DNA from: Fluviicola taffensis DSM 16823
GTDB lineage: Bacteria; Bacteroidota; Bacteroidia; Flavobacteriales_D; Crocinitomicaceae
Assembly (NCBI RefSeq): GCF_000194605.1
Contig: NC_015321.1
Location: forward strand, 4,030,001-4,094,000
Direction of reading: 5' to 3'
Length of the DNA: 64,000 nucleotides
In this document: piece by piece, positions 7,973-16,639 of the stretch
Layout of the letters: every line of letters begins with the position of its first letter
How positions within the stretch are numbered: position 1 is the first letter of the stretch
The notes under the pieces: generated by a model
Told to the model about the DNA's origin: nothing
Databases searched by the model: none
What the model saw: only the letters and a program-made list of their open reading frames with translations
Position numbers and translations under genes: made by a program

Positions 7973-9850
7973 ATGTCAGATATTATTCGTTTACTTCCAG
8001 ATCATGTAGCCAATCAAATTGCGGCTGGAGAGGTTGTTCAAAGGCCTGCTTCCGTGGTGAAAGAATTGGTTGAAAATAGTATTGATGCGGGAGCGACGAA
8101 GATTGAATTGCATATCAAAGATGCGGGACGGACATTAATTCAAATTGTGGATAATGGCAAAGGAATGTCGCCTTTAGATGCTCGTATGAGTTTTGAAAGA
8201 CATGCAACAAGTAAGATTGCGAACGCTGACGACCTTTTTGCCCTGAAAACAAAAGGATTTAGAGGAGAAGCATTGGCTTCGATTGCTGCAATTGCTCACG
8301 TTACACTTCAAACTAAACGTGCAACAGATGAATTGGGAACAAAAATCGTGATTGAAGGTACGCAAGTTGTTAATCAAGAACCCACTCAATGTGCTGTTGG
8401 ATGTAACTTTGAGATTAAGAATTTGTTCTTTAACGTTCCTGCTCGTCGTAATTTTTTGAAATCTGACAACGTAGAGTTTAAACACATTATTGATGAATTT
8501 GAACGGGTAGTTTTACCGCATCACGATATCTCTTTCCGATTGGTTCACAACGATCAAGAGATTTATCATTTATCTCCTGGGCCGCTTAGAAAAAGAATTG
8601 TAGATGTTTTCGGAAAGAAATTCACCGATCATTTGGTTCCAGTAACCGAGCAAACAGATATCGTTGAATTAAACGGATTTGTAGGAAAGCCTGAAGTTGC
8701 TAAGAAATCGCGTGGAGAGCAGTTTTTGTTTGTAAACAATCGTTTTTTCAAGGATACTTATTTCAACCATGCCATTTCGGCGGCTTTTGAACACTTGCTT
8801 CCTTCGAAATTATTCCCGAGTTACTTCTTGTTTTTGGATATTGATCCGAAACAAATTGATGTCAACGTACATCCTACAAAAACGGAGATTAAATTCGAAG
8901 AAGACAAAGCCATTTACAGCATTATTCGCAGTGCAGTTCGCTTGGGATTGGGGAAATTCAACATCACTCCTACCTTAGATTTTGAGCGAGAAACTGAGTT
9001 TGACATCCCTGTTTCTATGATCGGGCAAACTCCAGTTGCTCCAGAAATTAGAGTAGATAAAAATTATAATCCTTTTCATGCTCACAACACTCGTGAAGGT
9101 CAGTTTGCCGCAAATCATGCGAATACAAATACCAGCTCAGTTCCAAAAAACGCATCGTTTTCAAGTGCATTAAACAAAGCTGGATTTGGTTCTCAATTTC
9201 AATCTTCCAGTTTGGATGAATTATGGAATTCGGAATCTGTTGAGAATGAATTAAAAGAAACTCAAACACAGATTCAAATTGATGTGGAAGCGTTAAAATC
9301 GACTGGACCGTTTATTGTAAAAGGTTCTTTTGTCATTTCTTCTGTCCCTGAAGGATTACTGGTTTTTCATTACCGTAGAATTTACGAACGTTTGCTATAC
9401 AATGATTTGATGCGCGGATTTTTCGTCAACCCACTGGCTTCTCAGCAATTGATCTTCCCGATGGAGAAGAAATTGTCTAAGCAAGAGCAATTGGCATGGA
9501 ACGAGCATGAAAAAACGCTTTCTCGTATTGGATTCAATTGGAAATGGGAACAGCAAGACATACATATTCATGGAATTCCAGAAATTTTGGATGAATCCAC
9601 TGTTTTGTCGTGTGTAGATAAGATTTTAGAGCAATTACAAATGGGGACCTTGGATAAAGGTGAAATTGCACATACCGTTTTATCTCAGATTGCTTTCGCA
9701 GGAAGTATGTCCTTTAAAATCCCCAACGATCAGCAAGCAATTGCCGATTACATTGCCCGTTTGTTTGAGTCGGATGAACACACCTTCTCTCCTTCTGGCA
9801 AACGCATTATTGCGCAAATAACTAATGAACAAATCATTCAACTGTTTTAA
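7973..9850 (+). CDS. mutL: DNA mismatch repair protein MutL
   Basis: 625 residues from ATG 7973; the frame opens 30 bases earlier at a TTG, which I reject because MSDIIRLLP is the usual MutL beginning. The N-terminal GHKL ATPase is complete: ELVENSIDAGA (metal/ATP-binding Glu and Asn), DNGKGM, and KGFRGEALASI. The S5-like transducer domain follows (VNVHPTKTEIKF). The C-terminal dimerisation domain is present, but the endonuclease motif usually written DQHAxxE is replaced here by HYRRIYERLLY, so the catalytic Asp and His appear to be lost, and the later CPHGRP-like motif reads SPSGKR. It heads an operon with two rhomboid genes and an endonuclease/phosphatase gene. Confidence 0.95.
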   Translation: MSDIIRLLPDHVANQIAAGEVVQRPASVVKELVENSIDAGATKIELHIKDAGRTLIQIVDNGKGMSPLDARMSFERHATSKIANADDLFALKTKGFRGEALASIAAIAHVTLQTKRATDELGTKIVIEGTQVVNQEPTQCAVGCNFEIKNLFFNVPARRNFLKSDNVEFKHIIDEFERVVLPHHDISFRLVHNDQEIYHLSPGPLRKRIVDVFGKKFTDHLVPVTEQTDIVELNGFVGKPEVAKKSRGEQFLFVNNRFFKDTYFNHAISAAFEHLLPSKLFPSYFLFLDIDPKQIDVNVHPTKTEIKFEEDKAIYSIIRSAVRLGLGKFNITPTLDFERETEFDIPVSMIGQTPVAPEIRVDKNYNPFHAHNTREGQFAANHANTNTSSVPKNASFSSALNKAGFGSQFQSSSLDELWNSESVENELKETQTQIQIDVEALKSTGPFIVKGSFVISSVPEGLLVFHYRRIYERLLYNDLMRGFFVNPLASQQLIFPMEKKLSKQEQLAWNEHEKTLSRIGFNWKWEQQDIHIHGIPEILDESTVLSCVDKILEQLQMGTLDKGEIAHTVLSQIAFAGSMSFKIPNDQQAIADYIARLFESDEHTFSPSGKRIIAQITNEQIIQLF

Positions 9851-9851
9851 G

Positions 9852-10631
9852 ATGTTTTCAAATATACAACCAGTAACTAAGAATTTGTTATTGCTCAATG
9901 TAGCAATGTTCCTGTTAACTCTTTTCTTTGAATATCAAGGAAACAGCATTGATTTAGGGAATACACTTGGTGCACATTATTTTGGCACTGCTCTTTTCGA
10001 ACCGTATCAATTAGTGACTCACTTTTTCATGCATGGTGGATTCTTTCACATCCTCATGAACATGTATATCCTGGTCATGTTTGGAAGCTTTTTAGAACGC
10101 CTTTGGGGACCAAAACGGTTTTTTGTTCTTTATTTAGCTTCTGCGTTTGGAGCAATTTTACTTTATAATGGTGTTGGATTTTTTCAAATCATTGATTTAA
10201 AAAATGCTATCAATAATTCGGATGCAATTGCAGCGTTAAATGGATTACTAAAAGAAACCCACGGACATATTACTGATCAAAATCTGATGGAAATTGCTCA
10301 GAGATATGGAATTTCAACACAAACTCAGTACGACGCTTTTGCGGATTACGCCATTAAATCAATGGTTCCAATGGTTGGCGCATCAGGTGCGATTTTTGGT
10401 TTACTTGCTGCTTTCGCAATTCTATTCCCAAATACCGAATTAATGTTGATATTCCCTCCTATTCCAATCAAAGCAAAGTGGTTAATTGGAGGTTACTTTG
10501 TATTTGAAGTGTATAGTAGTTTTCAAAATAGCCAAGGAGATAACGTTGCTCATTTAGCTCACGTTGGTGGAGCAATCGTTGGGGCAATTCTTGTTTTGAT
10601 TTGGAGAAGAAACAGTAAAAACTTTTATTAA
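9852..10631 (+). CDS. Rhomboid-family intramembrane serine protease
   Basis: 259 residues from ATG 9852, one base after the mutL stop. An in-frame ATG at 9825 inside mutL is possible, but MFSNIQPVTKNLLLLN is the normal family start. At least six membrane segments are apparent. HGGFFHILMNMY is the conserved first-loop/TM2 His-Asn region, MVGASGAIFGLLAAF holds the catalytic serine (GASG), and NVAHLAHVGGAIVG the catalytic histidine, so it should be an active protease. An insert of about 55 residues before the serine helix (about 105-160) looks soluble. Its natural substrates are unknown. Confidence 0.92.
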   Translation: MFSNIQPVTKNLLLLNVAMFLLTLFFEYQGNSIDLGNTLGAHYFGTALFEPYQLVTHFFMHGGFFHILMNMYILVMFGSFLERLWGPKRFFVLYLASAFGAILLYNGVGFFQIIDLKNAINNSDAIAALNGLLKETHGHITDQNLMEIAQRYGISTQTQYDAFADYAIKSMVPMVGASGAIFGLLAAFAILFPNTELMLIFPPIPIKAKWLIGGYFVFEVYSSFQNSQGDNVAHLAHVGGAIVGAILVLIWRRNSKNFY

Positions 10632-10632
10632 G

Positions 10633-11520
10633 ATGCAAGAAAGAAGCTTATCTCAGGAATTGAAGTATCAATTTAAGTATGGTGGAGTTCATATAAAATT
10701 GATTTTCATCAATGTACTTGTGTTTTTAACAATCATATTATTTGATTTGATTGGAAAATTAACTGGTGATGCACTTCTTTGGGAATTCCTAAAGGAAATT
10801 ATCTTTTCATTGCAAACTGATTTAAAGGTGTTAGTTTACACACCTTACGGATTTGTGACCAGTATTTTTTCACACTTTGAATTTTTTCATTTACTGTTCA
10901 ATATGATTTTCCTCTATTTCATTGGAGGAATCTTTAAACAGTTCTTCTCCGACCGAAGAATGGTTCATGTCTATGTTTGGGGTGGAATTGTTGGTGGAAT
11001 TTTTGAAGTAATTGCGCATCAAGTGACCAATCAGTATCCAGTTGTTATTGGAGCCTCTGGCTCTATTATGGCGCTGTTTATTGCAATGGCAGTTTATCGT
11101 CCAAATATTGAAGTTCGGTTGTTTGGAATAATCCCTGTGAAGCTTTATATCATCGCTTTAATCTATTTGGGTTCGGAAATCCTACAAATGACTCAAATTG
11201 ATGGAATTGCTCATTTTGCGCATATCGGTGGAGCTTTAATTGGATTATTGTCTGTTGTAAACTTAAATTCTTCTACTAATATTATTAATTGGAGTGAAAC
11301 TATGCAGCAACGAATTGCACGTTTCTTCACTCGAAAAAACAAGTTAAAAGTAAAGCAAGGAGGAGCTACGAGACCTGTAAAAACAGATGAGCAATACAAC
11401 ATGGAAGCTAAGGCGAAACAGGAAAAGATTAACATCATTTTAGATAAGATTTCAAAATCAGGATATGAGTCATTGACCAAAGCTGAGAAAGACTTCCTAT
11501 TTTCGCAAAGTAATAAATGA
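10633..11520 (+). CDS. Second rhomboid-family intramembrane serine protease
   Basis: 295 residues, ATG one base after the previous stop, so translation is coupled. Multiple membrane helices fill residues about 20-215. FEFFHLLFNMIFLYF is the TM2 region, VIGASGSIMALF holds the catalytic serine, and GIAHFAHIGGALIG the catalytic histidine. The C-terminal 80 residues are soluble, lysine-rich and helical (KAKQEKINIILDKISKSGY), a tail common in Bacteroidota rhomboids. It is diverged from its upstream neighbour, so this is an old tandem pair. Active protease by motif; substrates unknown. Confidence 0.92.
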   Translation: MQERSLSQELKYQFKYGGVHIKLIFINVLVFLTIILFDLIGKLTGDALLWEFLKEIIFSLQTDLKVLVYTPYGFVTSIFSHFEFFHLLFNMIFLYFIGGIFKQFFSDRRMVHVYVWGGIVGGIFEVIAHQVTNQYPVVIGASGSIMALFIAMAVYRPNIEVRLFGIIPVKLYIIALIYLGSEILQMTQIDGIAHFAHIGGALIGLLSVVNLNSSTNIINWSETMQQRIARFFTRKNKLKVKQGGATRPVKTDEQYNMEAKAKQEKINIILDKISKSGYESLTKAEKDFLFSQSNK

Positions 11521-11521
11521 T

Positions 11522-12649
11522 TTGAGTTGGTTTAAAAAAATAGCGCGATTTTCAACAGTGATTAAGATTCTTTCAATCACTGCAATCTGCTGTTTGCTAT
11601 TAGCTTACTTAGCTCCTTATGTTCATCCGAGTACCATTCGAATCCTTCCTTTTTTCGGATTGATGTATCCGATTTTCATCTGTTTGACCCTTGTTTTAAT
11701 GATTTATTGGGCTTTTGCTCGCTCAAGATGGTTCTTCTATTTACTCATTGCAATTCTTTTTGGTGGAAATCTCCATTTTAGAACCCTTTCGATTACTTTT
11801 TCAGAACCAACTCTTGAAAACGAGTCTTTAGCTTGGAATGTTATGAGTTACAATGTGCGTTTATTTGATGTTTACAATTCTTCACTGGCTGGCAGAAATG
11901 AATCTAGAAACAACATTGTTAAATACATTCAAGAGGTGAATCCAGATGTGGTTTGTTTTCAAGAATTTTTCCATCAAGACAAACCCTCTTCGTTTTCAAC
12001 CAGAGATACCTTGATTGATTTGTTGGATTACAAGTATTATCACGAACGGTATTCTCACCGCATTCGGAACAGACAAAACTTTGGAATTTGTATGCTTTCA
12101 AAATATCCCATTATTGCAAAGGGAGATGTGATGTTCGAAAACTTTAAAACCACAGACAATTATTGTATTTTCGCAGATATTGTAAAAGGGGATGATACGA
12201 TTCGTTTTTACAATATTCACTTGCAGTCAATCAAATTACAGCAGGAAGATTACGAATTATTCGGTGAGAAAAATAAGCAGGCTGGCGGTAAAAAATCAAC
12301 AGCGCGTTTGTTGATTGACAAATTGAGAATTGCTTATCCTGAACGAGCTGAACAAGCAGAACGAGTTGTCGAACATCTCAAAACATCTCCTTACCCCGTA
12401 GTTATTTGTGGAGATTTCAATGACACTCCGATGTCTTATGTCTACAATCAATTCAACTCAGATTTAGTAGATTCTTTCCGCGAAACGCAAACTGGAATCG
12501 GAATAACCTACGTTGGCCGTGTTCCAGCTGGGAGAATTGATTACATCTTCCATTCTGGAGATTTAGGAGCTGTTAATTTTCAAATTCAAGCGGTTCCTTA
12601 TTCTGACCACAGAGCTGTACATTGCAAAATTTATAAAAAAGCTTTGTAA
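11522..12649 (+). CDS. Membrane-anchored endonuclease/exonuclease/phosphatase family protein
   Basis: 375 residues. Three N-terminal hydrophobic segments (about 13-33, 40-62 and 68-84) precede an EEP fold. The metal-dependent catalytic motifs are in order: SYNVRLFD, CFQEF (catalytic Glu), NIHLQS, ICGDFNDTP, and SDHRAVHC (catalytic Asp-His). The domain faces the outside by topology guess; the substrate could be nucleic acid, a phospholipid or another phosphoester. The start appears to be TTG at 11522, one base after the rhomboid stop: the in-frame region upstream has no ATG after an in-frame TGA. It is the last gene of the mutL operon. Confidence 0.88.
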   Translation: MSWFKKIARFSTVIKILSITAICCLLLAYLAPYVHPSTIRILPFFGLMYPIFICLTLVLMIYWAFARSRWFFYLLIAILFGGNLHFRTLSITFSEPTLENESLAWNVMSYNVRLFDVYNSSLAGRNESRNNIVKYIQEVNPDVVCFQEFFHQDKPSSFSTRDTLIDLLDYKYYHERYSHRIRNRQNFGICMLSKYPIIAKGDVMFENFKTTDNYCIFADIVKGDDTIRFYNIHLQSIKLQQEDYELFGEKNKQAGGKKSTARLLIDKLRIAYPERAEQAERVVEHLKTSPYPVVICGDFNDTPMSYVYNQFNSDLVDSFRETQTGIGITYVGRVPAGRIDYIFHSGDLGAVNFQIQAVPYSDHRAVHCKIYKKAL

Positions 12650-12700
12650 ATTTTAGCGTAAAATCAGATTCTAATTGAATTATTCCGTTATATTTAGTCC

Positions 12701-13159
12701 ATGAAGTACGCGATTCTTTTCTTTTCTTTAGTATCTTTTTCTAGTATAATTAGTTCTTGTTCATCTGACAGTAAGGGTGTTACTAAAAAAAACACAGGAA
12801 AAGAAGAGATTTCGGTATTAGGAAGATGGGTGTTAATCAAGTCGGAAGATTTAGATTCTCGTAAAACAAATCATCAAAATCAACCTTCAAATGTTGTGTT
12901 GAATTTTCAGAAAAATGGATTTTTTATTATTTACGACACCTTTGTTGATCCTAGTTGGAGAAAAAAAGGATTTCCGTTGATTCAAGAACGCACTTCTGGT
13001 CAATGGGAATTAAAAGATTCAGCATTGACATTGGTTCATCAAGAAAAAGACACTTCTTATACTGAAAACTTTAAGATTATTCGTTGTAACAAAAAAGAAC
13101 TTGTCACTGAACGATCAAACAAGAAAACAACCATCTATAAAACTTACGGTAAAAAGTAA
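12701..13159 (+). CDS. Predicted lipoprotein, lipocalin-like size
   Basis: 152 residues. The N-terminus MKYAILFFSLVSFSS is followed by a lipobox ending ISSC at about residue 20, so it is probably lipid-anchored. The mature region (LGRWVLIKSED, VLNFQKNGFFIIYD, SGQWELKDSALTLVHQ) has the strand pattern of small lipocalin-like or META-type domains found in Bacteroidota lipoproteins. No catalytic motif is visible. A near-consensus -7 box, TATATTTA (12689-12696), lies four bases before the ATG. It lies 51 bases behind the mutL operon but may have its own promoter. Confidence 0.7.
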   Translation: MKYAILFFSLVSFSSIISSCSSDSKGVTKKNTGKEEISVLGRWVLIKSEDLDSRKTNHQNQPSNVVLNFQKNGFFIIYDTFVDPSWRKKGFPLIQERTSGQWELKDSALTLVHQEKDTSYTENFKIIRCNKKELVTERSNKKTTIYKTYGKK

Positions 13160-13638
13160 GAGCAAGCAAAACTTGCGATAAGAGCAAATGAAGTTTGTGA
13201 AGACTAAACTAAGCAATTTTTATTGCTTAAAGTGAAGGAACAAACGTTAGTGCAGTTTTAAAAATAAGCAAAGCTTGCGATAGAAATCAATGACAGTCGA
13301 TTCACTTATTATTCCGAAACAATTAAAAAACCCACACAGCGTCCGCCAAAGGCGAAAATATCTGAACGTCTCAGAAGGCACGATTTGGTTCGCTGTTTTT
13401 CTTTGTAATCTGCCGATAGTCAGTTGACTAATTCCGAAGAATTGCAGCCCGCCATTGAAAAATCAAGACTCCCCGTTCGCAAGAAAATGTTAGACGTCAA
13501 TAATCTCACTGCGTGGGTTTGTTTGAAATGAATCAAACCGCCATTTACACCTTGTCAGTTGACGAGCGAATGACACTTTAAAAGTACGAAAAAAATGGCT
13601 GCTCTTGATTTTTTTAGACTCATACTGCTATTGCGAAT
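13160..13638. other. Long intergenic region with degenerate repeats
   Basis: This gap has no convincing gene. It holds a near-direct repeat (13165-13180 and 13267-13282, one mismatch), a small hairpin AAGCAA-N6-TTGCTT (13211-13228), and imperfect terminal inverted repeats bounding 13327-13520 (AAACCCACACAGCG versus the complement of CACTGCGTGGGTTT, 11 of 14). It contains GC-richer text such as GCGTCCGCCAAAGGCG. It looks like a decayed non-autonomous element or genome-specific intergenic repeat. Confidence 0.4.
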
Positions 13639-13693
13639 AATCTTTTTTAACAGGTTATGTAATAACTCTCTAACGACTTGTTAAAAAAAGATT
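13639..13693. promoter_or_regulatory. Imperfect inverted repeat upstream of proC
   Basis: AATCTTTTTTAACAGGT (13639-13655) faces ACTTGTTAAAAAAAGATT (13676-13693), with one mismatch and one extra base. The spacer is 20 bases. It ends 23 bases before the proC ATG. It may be an operator or hairpin in the proC leader. Confidence 0.35.
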
Positions 13694-13716
13694 AATTTTA
13701 ACTCAAAATTGTGAAA

Positions 13717-14505
13717 ATGGAACGAATTGGGATTGTTGGATGTGGGAACTTAGGATTGTCATTGTTAAAAGGCCTTCGAAAACAATATCCAAATTCATCC
13801 ATTATAGCTTCGAGAAGAAACATTTCTGAGTTGGTCTCATTGCAAGATGATTTAACTCACTTCACAACAAATAATCAAGAGTTACTCGACTCTTGTGACT
13901 ATTTGATTATTGCTTTGAAACCTTATACGATTATTTCCTTTTTGGAAGAACACCGCAACTTCATCGATACAAAAAGACATACGATAATCAGTGTAGCAAC
14001 AGGAATTCGGATTCAGGAAATCCAAACAGCTCTGCAATCAACTCAAATTTCAGTTTACAGAGGAATGCCAAATACTGCAGCGGATGTACAAGAAAGCATG
14101 ACTGCTTTGAGCGTGATAGTAGACCCTTTAAATCGCAAAGAACAAGTGAGTGAATTGTTCGGAGCAATCGGTGAAACGGTTTGGATTGATGAACAATTAA
14201 TGGAATCTGCTACAATTCTTGGAGCGTGTGGAATTGCTTATGCGTTGCGTTTTATTCGTGCCATGATTCAAGGAGGAATTGAAGTGGGATTTGATGCGAA
14301 AACTGCTAATAAAATTGTCAATCAGACGGTAAAGGGTGCTGCTCAACTATTGATTCAAAATGGATTACATCCGGAAGAAGAAATTGATAAGGTAACTACT
14401 CCCAAAGGTTGCACAATTGTTGGTTTGAATGAAATGGAACACAGTGGCTTTAGTTCTGCTTTAATTAAAGGGATTGTTACGAGTTATCAGAAAATTGAGA
14501 GGTAG
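13717..14505 (+). CDS. proC: Pyrroline-5-carboxylate reductase
   Basis: 262 residues, the usual size. It catalyses the last step of proline synthesis, NAD(P)H-dependent reduction of pyrroline-5-carboxylate. RIGIVGCGNLGLSLLKGL is the N-terminal Rossmann motif, YRGMPNTAA is the conserved centre, and TTPKGCTIVGLNEMEHSGF matches the C-terminal P5CR signature. I chose ATG 13717 over the GTG two codons earlier. The gene stands alone between a long non-coding region and an RNA helicase gene. No other proline genes are present except proS 26 kb away. Confidence 0.92.
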   Translation: MERIGIVGCGNLGLSLLKGLRKQYPNSSIIASRRNISELVSLQDDLTHFTTNNQELLDSCDYLIIALKPYTIISFLEEHRNFIDTKRHTIISVATGIRIQEIQTALQSTQISVYRGMPNTAADVQESMTALSVIVDPLNRKEQVSELFGAIGETVWIDEQLMESATILGACGIAYALRFIRAMIQGGIEVGFDAKTANKIVNQTVKGAAQLLIQNGLHPEEEIDKVTTPKGCTIVGLNEMEHSGFSSALIKGIVTSYQKIER

Positions 14506-14568
14506 TAATTGTTAATGATTTTACTAACAAGTAAATTTGCTAATTTGCTAATTTGCATTTTTATAAAA

Positions 14569-14602
14569 TTGCTTCATTTACACAGACAAAGCTGTACCTT
14601 TG
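14569..14602 (+). promoter_or_regulatory. Candidate promoter of DbpA-like helicase
   Basis: TTG (14569-14571) and TACCTTTG (14595-14602) fit the -33/-7 pattern with a 23-base spacer. The box ends four bases before the ATG at 14607, implying a leaderless or nearly leaderless transcript. Confidence 0.5.
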
Positions 14603-14606
14603 CTCC

Positions 14607-15917
14607 ATGAATACTCCACAATCCAATTTCTCTCTTGAAAAACTAGGTATTACGTCTTTGAATGAGATGCAAAATGAAATGCTCCAAACTTCAGAGAAGA
14701 ATTCCGAAATCATCTTACATGCACCAACTGGTTCGGGAAAAACGGTTGCTTTTTTATTGACTGCTTTGACGAAATTGAATCCAGATCAAAGTTCCGTTCA
14801 ATTGTTGATTATTGCTCCTACTCGTGAGCTTTCCATTCAAATTGAAGATGTATTCAAGAAGTTGAGTACTGGATTTAAAGTAAACACTTGTTATGGAGGA
14901 CATTCCATTCGAGTAGAAGAAAATAATTTATCCGTTCCACCAGCTGTTTTAATAGGAACTCCTGGAAGATTAGCTGATCATGTAAGAAGAAGTAATATTG
15001 ATTTATCCGAAGTTCATTCATTGGTTTTGGATGAATTTGATAAATCGTTGGAAATGGGATTTGAGTCTGATATGACGGAGATTATTCAGGAACTCAAATC
15101 TCTGCAAAACAAATACTTAGTTTCAGCAACAAAGCTTTCTGAAATCCCAGCTTTTACTCAAATAAAAAAGGCTGTAACGATTGATTTCACGAATGAGAAC
15201 AAACATCAAATCAATTATTTTGGAGTTCAAATTGGAGATTCTGACAAACAAGAATTGCTCTTCGAGTTGCTTTGTAATTTACCCGAAGGAAAAACAATTA
15301 TTTTTTGCAATCACAGGGAACCTGTTGTTGAAATCACCGATTTTCTAAGAGAAAACGGAGTGATTGCTGTTGCTTATCACGGTGGAATGGAGCAAGATGA
15401 TCGAGAACGTGCTTTGATTCGTTTTAGAAATGGAAGCGCCGATTTCTTGGTATCCACAGATTTAGCTGCTCGGGGATTAGACATTCCAGCAGTCGAACAC
15501 GTGATTCACTATCAATTGTCCCTGAAGGAACCTGAATTTATTCATAGAAGTGGTAGAACTGGCCGACAAGATGCACCTGGTGTAGTTTTCATGTTTTTAG
15601 ATTCATCGAAAAACATTCCTGATTTTGTTCCAAATCATCATGACTATGAAGTCATTGCAAACGAACCGCTTCCAGAACCTCCAAAATGGAAAACAATCTA
15701 TATAAGCGCAGGGAAGAAAGACAAAGTCAACAAGATCGATATCGTTGGATTTTTGCACAAAATTGGCGGATTACGACCTAATGAAATTGGATTAATCACC
15801 GTAATGGATTACAGTTCATTCGTCGCAATTAGCAGTGATATTGTAGAAGATGTTGTTCCTCAACTCAGAGATCAGAAAATCAAAGGAAAGAAACAGAAAA
15901 TTGGATTTGCACGATAA
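14607..15917 (+). CDS. DEAD-box ATP-dependent RNA helicase with DbpA-type RNA-binding domain
   Basis: 436 residues from ATG 14607 (an upstream frame opening at 14553 is discarded because the promoter overlaps it). All helicase motifs are present: the Q-motif region near GITSLNEMQ, APTGSGKT (Walker A), PTREL, GTPGR, DEFD (a DEAD variant), SAT, and HRSGRTGR. The last 75 residues (ISAGKKDKVNKIDIVGFL to the lysine-rich end) form a DbpA C-terminal RNA-recognition-like domain, which in DbpA directs the enzyme to the 23S rRNA hairpin 92 region. A role in large-subunit assembly is therefore likely. The DEFD spelling is tolerated in the family. Confidence 0.9.
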   Translation: MNTPQSNFSLEKLGITSLNEMQNEMLQTSEKNSEIILHAPTGSGKTVAFLLTALTKLNPDQSSVQLLIIAPTRELSIQIEDVFKKLSTGFKVNTCYGGHSIRVEENNLSVPPAVLIGTPGRLADHVRRSNIDLSEVHSLVLDEFDKSLEMGFESDMTEIIQELKSLQNKYLVSATKLSEIPAFTQIKKAVTIDFTNENKHQINYFGVQIGDSDKQELLFELLCNLPEGKTIIFCNHREPVVEITDFLRENGVIAVAYHGGMEQDDRERALIRFRNGSADFLVSTDLAARGLDIPAVEHVIHYQLSLKEPEFIHRSGRTGRQDAPGVVFMFLDSSKNIPDFVPNHHDYEVIANEPLPEPPKWKTIYISAGKKDKVNKIDIVGFLHKIGGLRPNEIGLITVMDYSSFVAISSDIVEDVVPQLRDQKIKGKKQKIGFAR

Positions 15918-16017
15918 TTACTGATTCATGTCATGTCGAGTTTTTGCATGAGTTCTCGATATGCTATGCACTCGAATTGACATGCAAAAGTATCGAGACA
16001 GACATCAATCAGTAATT
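15916..16017. repeat. 102-bp nested inverted repeat between convergent genes
   Basis: The outer arms are 17 bases with one mismatch: AATTACTGATTCATGTC (15916-15932) and GACATCAATCAGTAATT (16001-16017). Inside, TTTTTGCATG (15941-15950) pairs with CATGCAAAA (15981-15989), with GTCGAG/TATCGAGAC segments between. It sits in the gap between the helicase stop (plus strand) and the thioesterase stop (minus strand). It would form a long hairpin in either transcript and probably acts as a shared terminator or is an extragenic palindrome. Confidence 0.65.
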
Positions 16018-16034
16018 CGGAATTTCAATTAGCC

Positions 16035-16457
16035 TTAAGCTAATTGAGGGAATTTCTTCATCGTTTCAATGACCACTCCTGGAGTTGGATTCGCCAATTT
16101 GCGTTTTATCGTATCAATCCAAGCGCCATCAATGGTAATTGTAGCACACAAATCCCCTTTTTGGTTCGTAAGAAGATGCTGCATTGTCCAACGAGAACCA
16201 TCTTCATTCACAGATTTCATCGATAAACTAATTGTGATGTGATCTCCCATGTGGATTTCTTTTCTGAAAACACATTCTTCTCGAAATAAAATAGGTCCGA
16301 AATTATTTTCCTGCATCACACGCATCGAAAGTCCTAAGTTATTCAACACTTCAACACGTTGTTGCGCTCCCCAATCATAGTAAGCACTATGTCTCACGTG
16401 ATAATTTGGATCTAAATCTGACCAACGAATAGATACAATTGAACTGAATAATTCCAT
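16035..16457 (-). CDS. Acyl-CoA thioesterase, hotdog fold (YbgC/4HBT family)
   Basis: 140 residues. The N-terminal segment SIRWSDLDPNYHVRHSAYYDW corresponds to the 4-hydroxybenzoyl-CoA thioesterase motif, in which an Asp before the Asn/His-containing turn is catalytic; here the local order is D-L-D-P-N-Y-H. The rest has the alternating strands of a single hotdog domain, followed by a short C-terminal tail. It probably hydrolyses an acyl-CoA or acyl-ACP in the cytoplasm. The substrate cannot be told. It is a single gene, convergent with the helicase and divergent from the carbamoyltransferase operon. Confidence 0.75.
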   Translation of the reverse strand: MELFSSIVSIRWSDLDPNYHVRHSAYYDWGAQQRVEVLNNLGLSMRVMQENNFGPILFREECVFRKEIHMGDHITISLSMKSVNEDGSRWTMQHLLTNQKGDLCATITIDGAWIDTIKRKLANPTPGVVIETMKKFPQLA

Positions 16458-16552
16458 TTTGTTTTTCTTACAAAAATACCAATTATTTATGTACGCATAA
16501 TAATTTTGAGATTTTCAACAAGCAAAATATTAATGAATAAACGAATCCTCGG

Positions 16553-16582
16553 TTGCTTACTTCGATTAATGAATTATTTTTG
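16553..16582 (+). promoter_or_regulatory. Candidate promoter of the carbamoyltransferase cassette
   Basis: TTG (16553-16555) and TATTTTTG (16575-16582) with a 19-base spacer fit the Bacteroidota consensus well. The leader to the ATG at 16640 would be about 50 bases. Confidence 0.6.
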
Positions 16583-16639
16583 CCTTTTATCAAAATGAAC
16601 GAGCGATTTTATCGTTAGTGAAACAGAACAATTGCGTAA

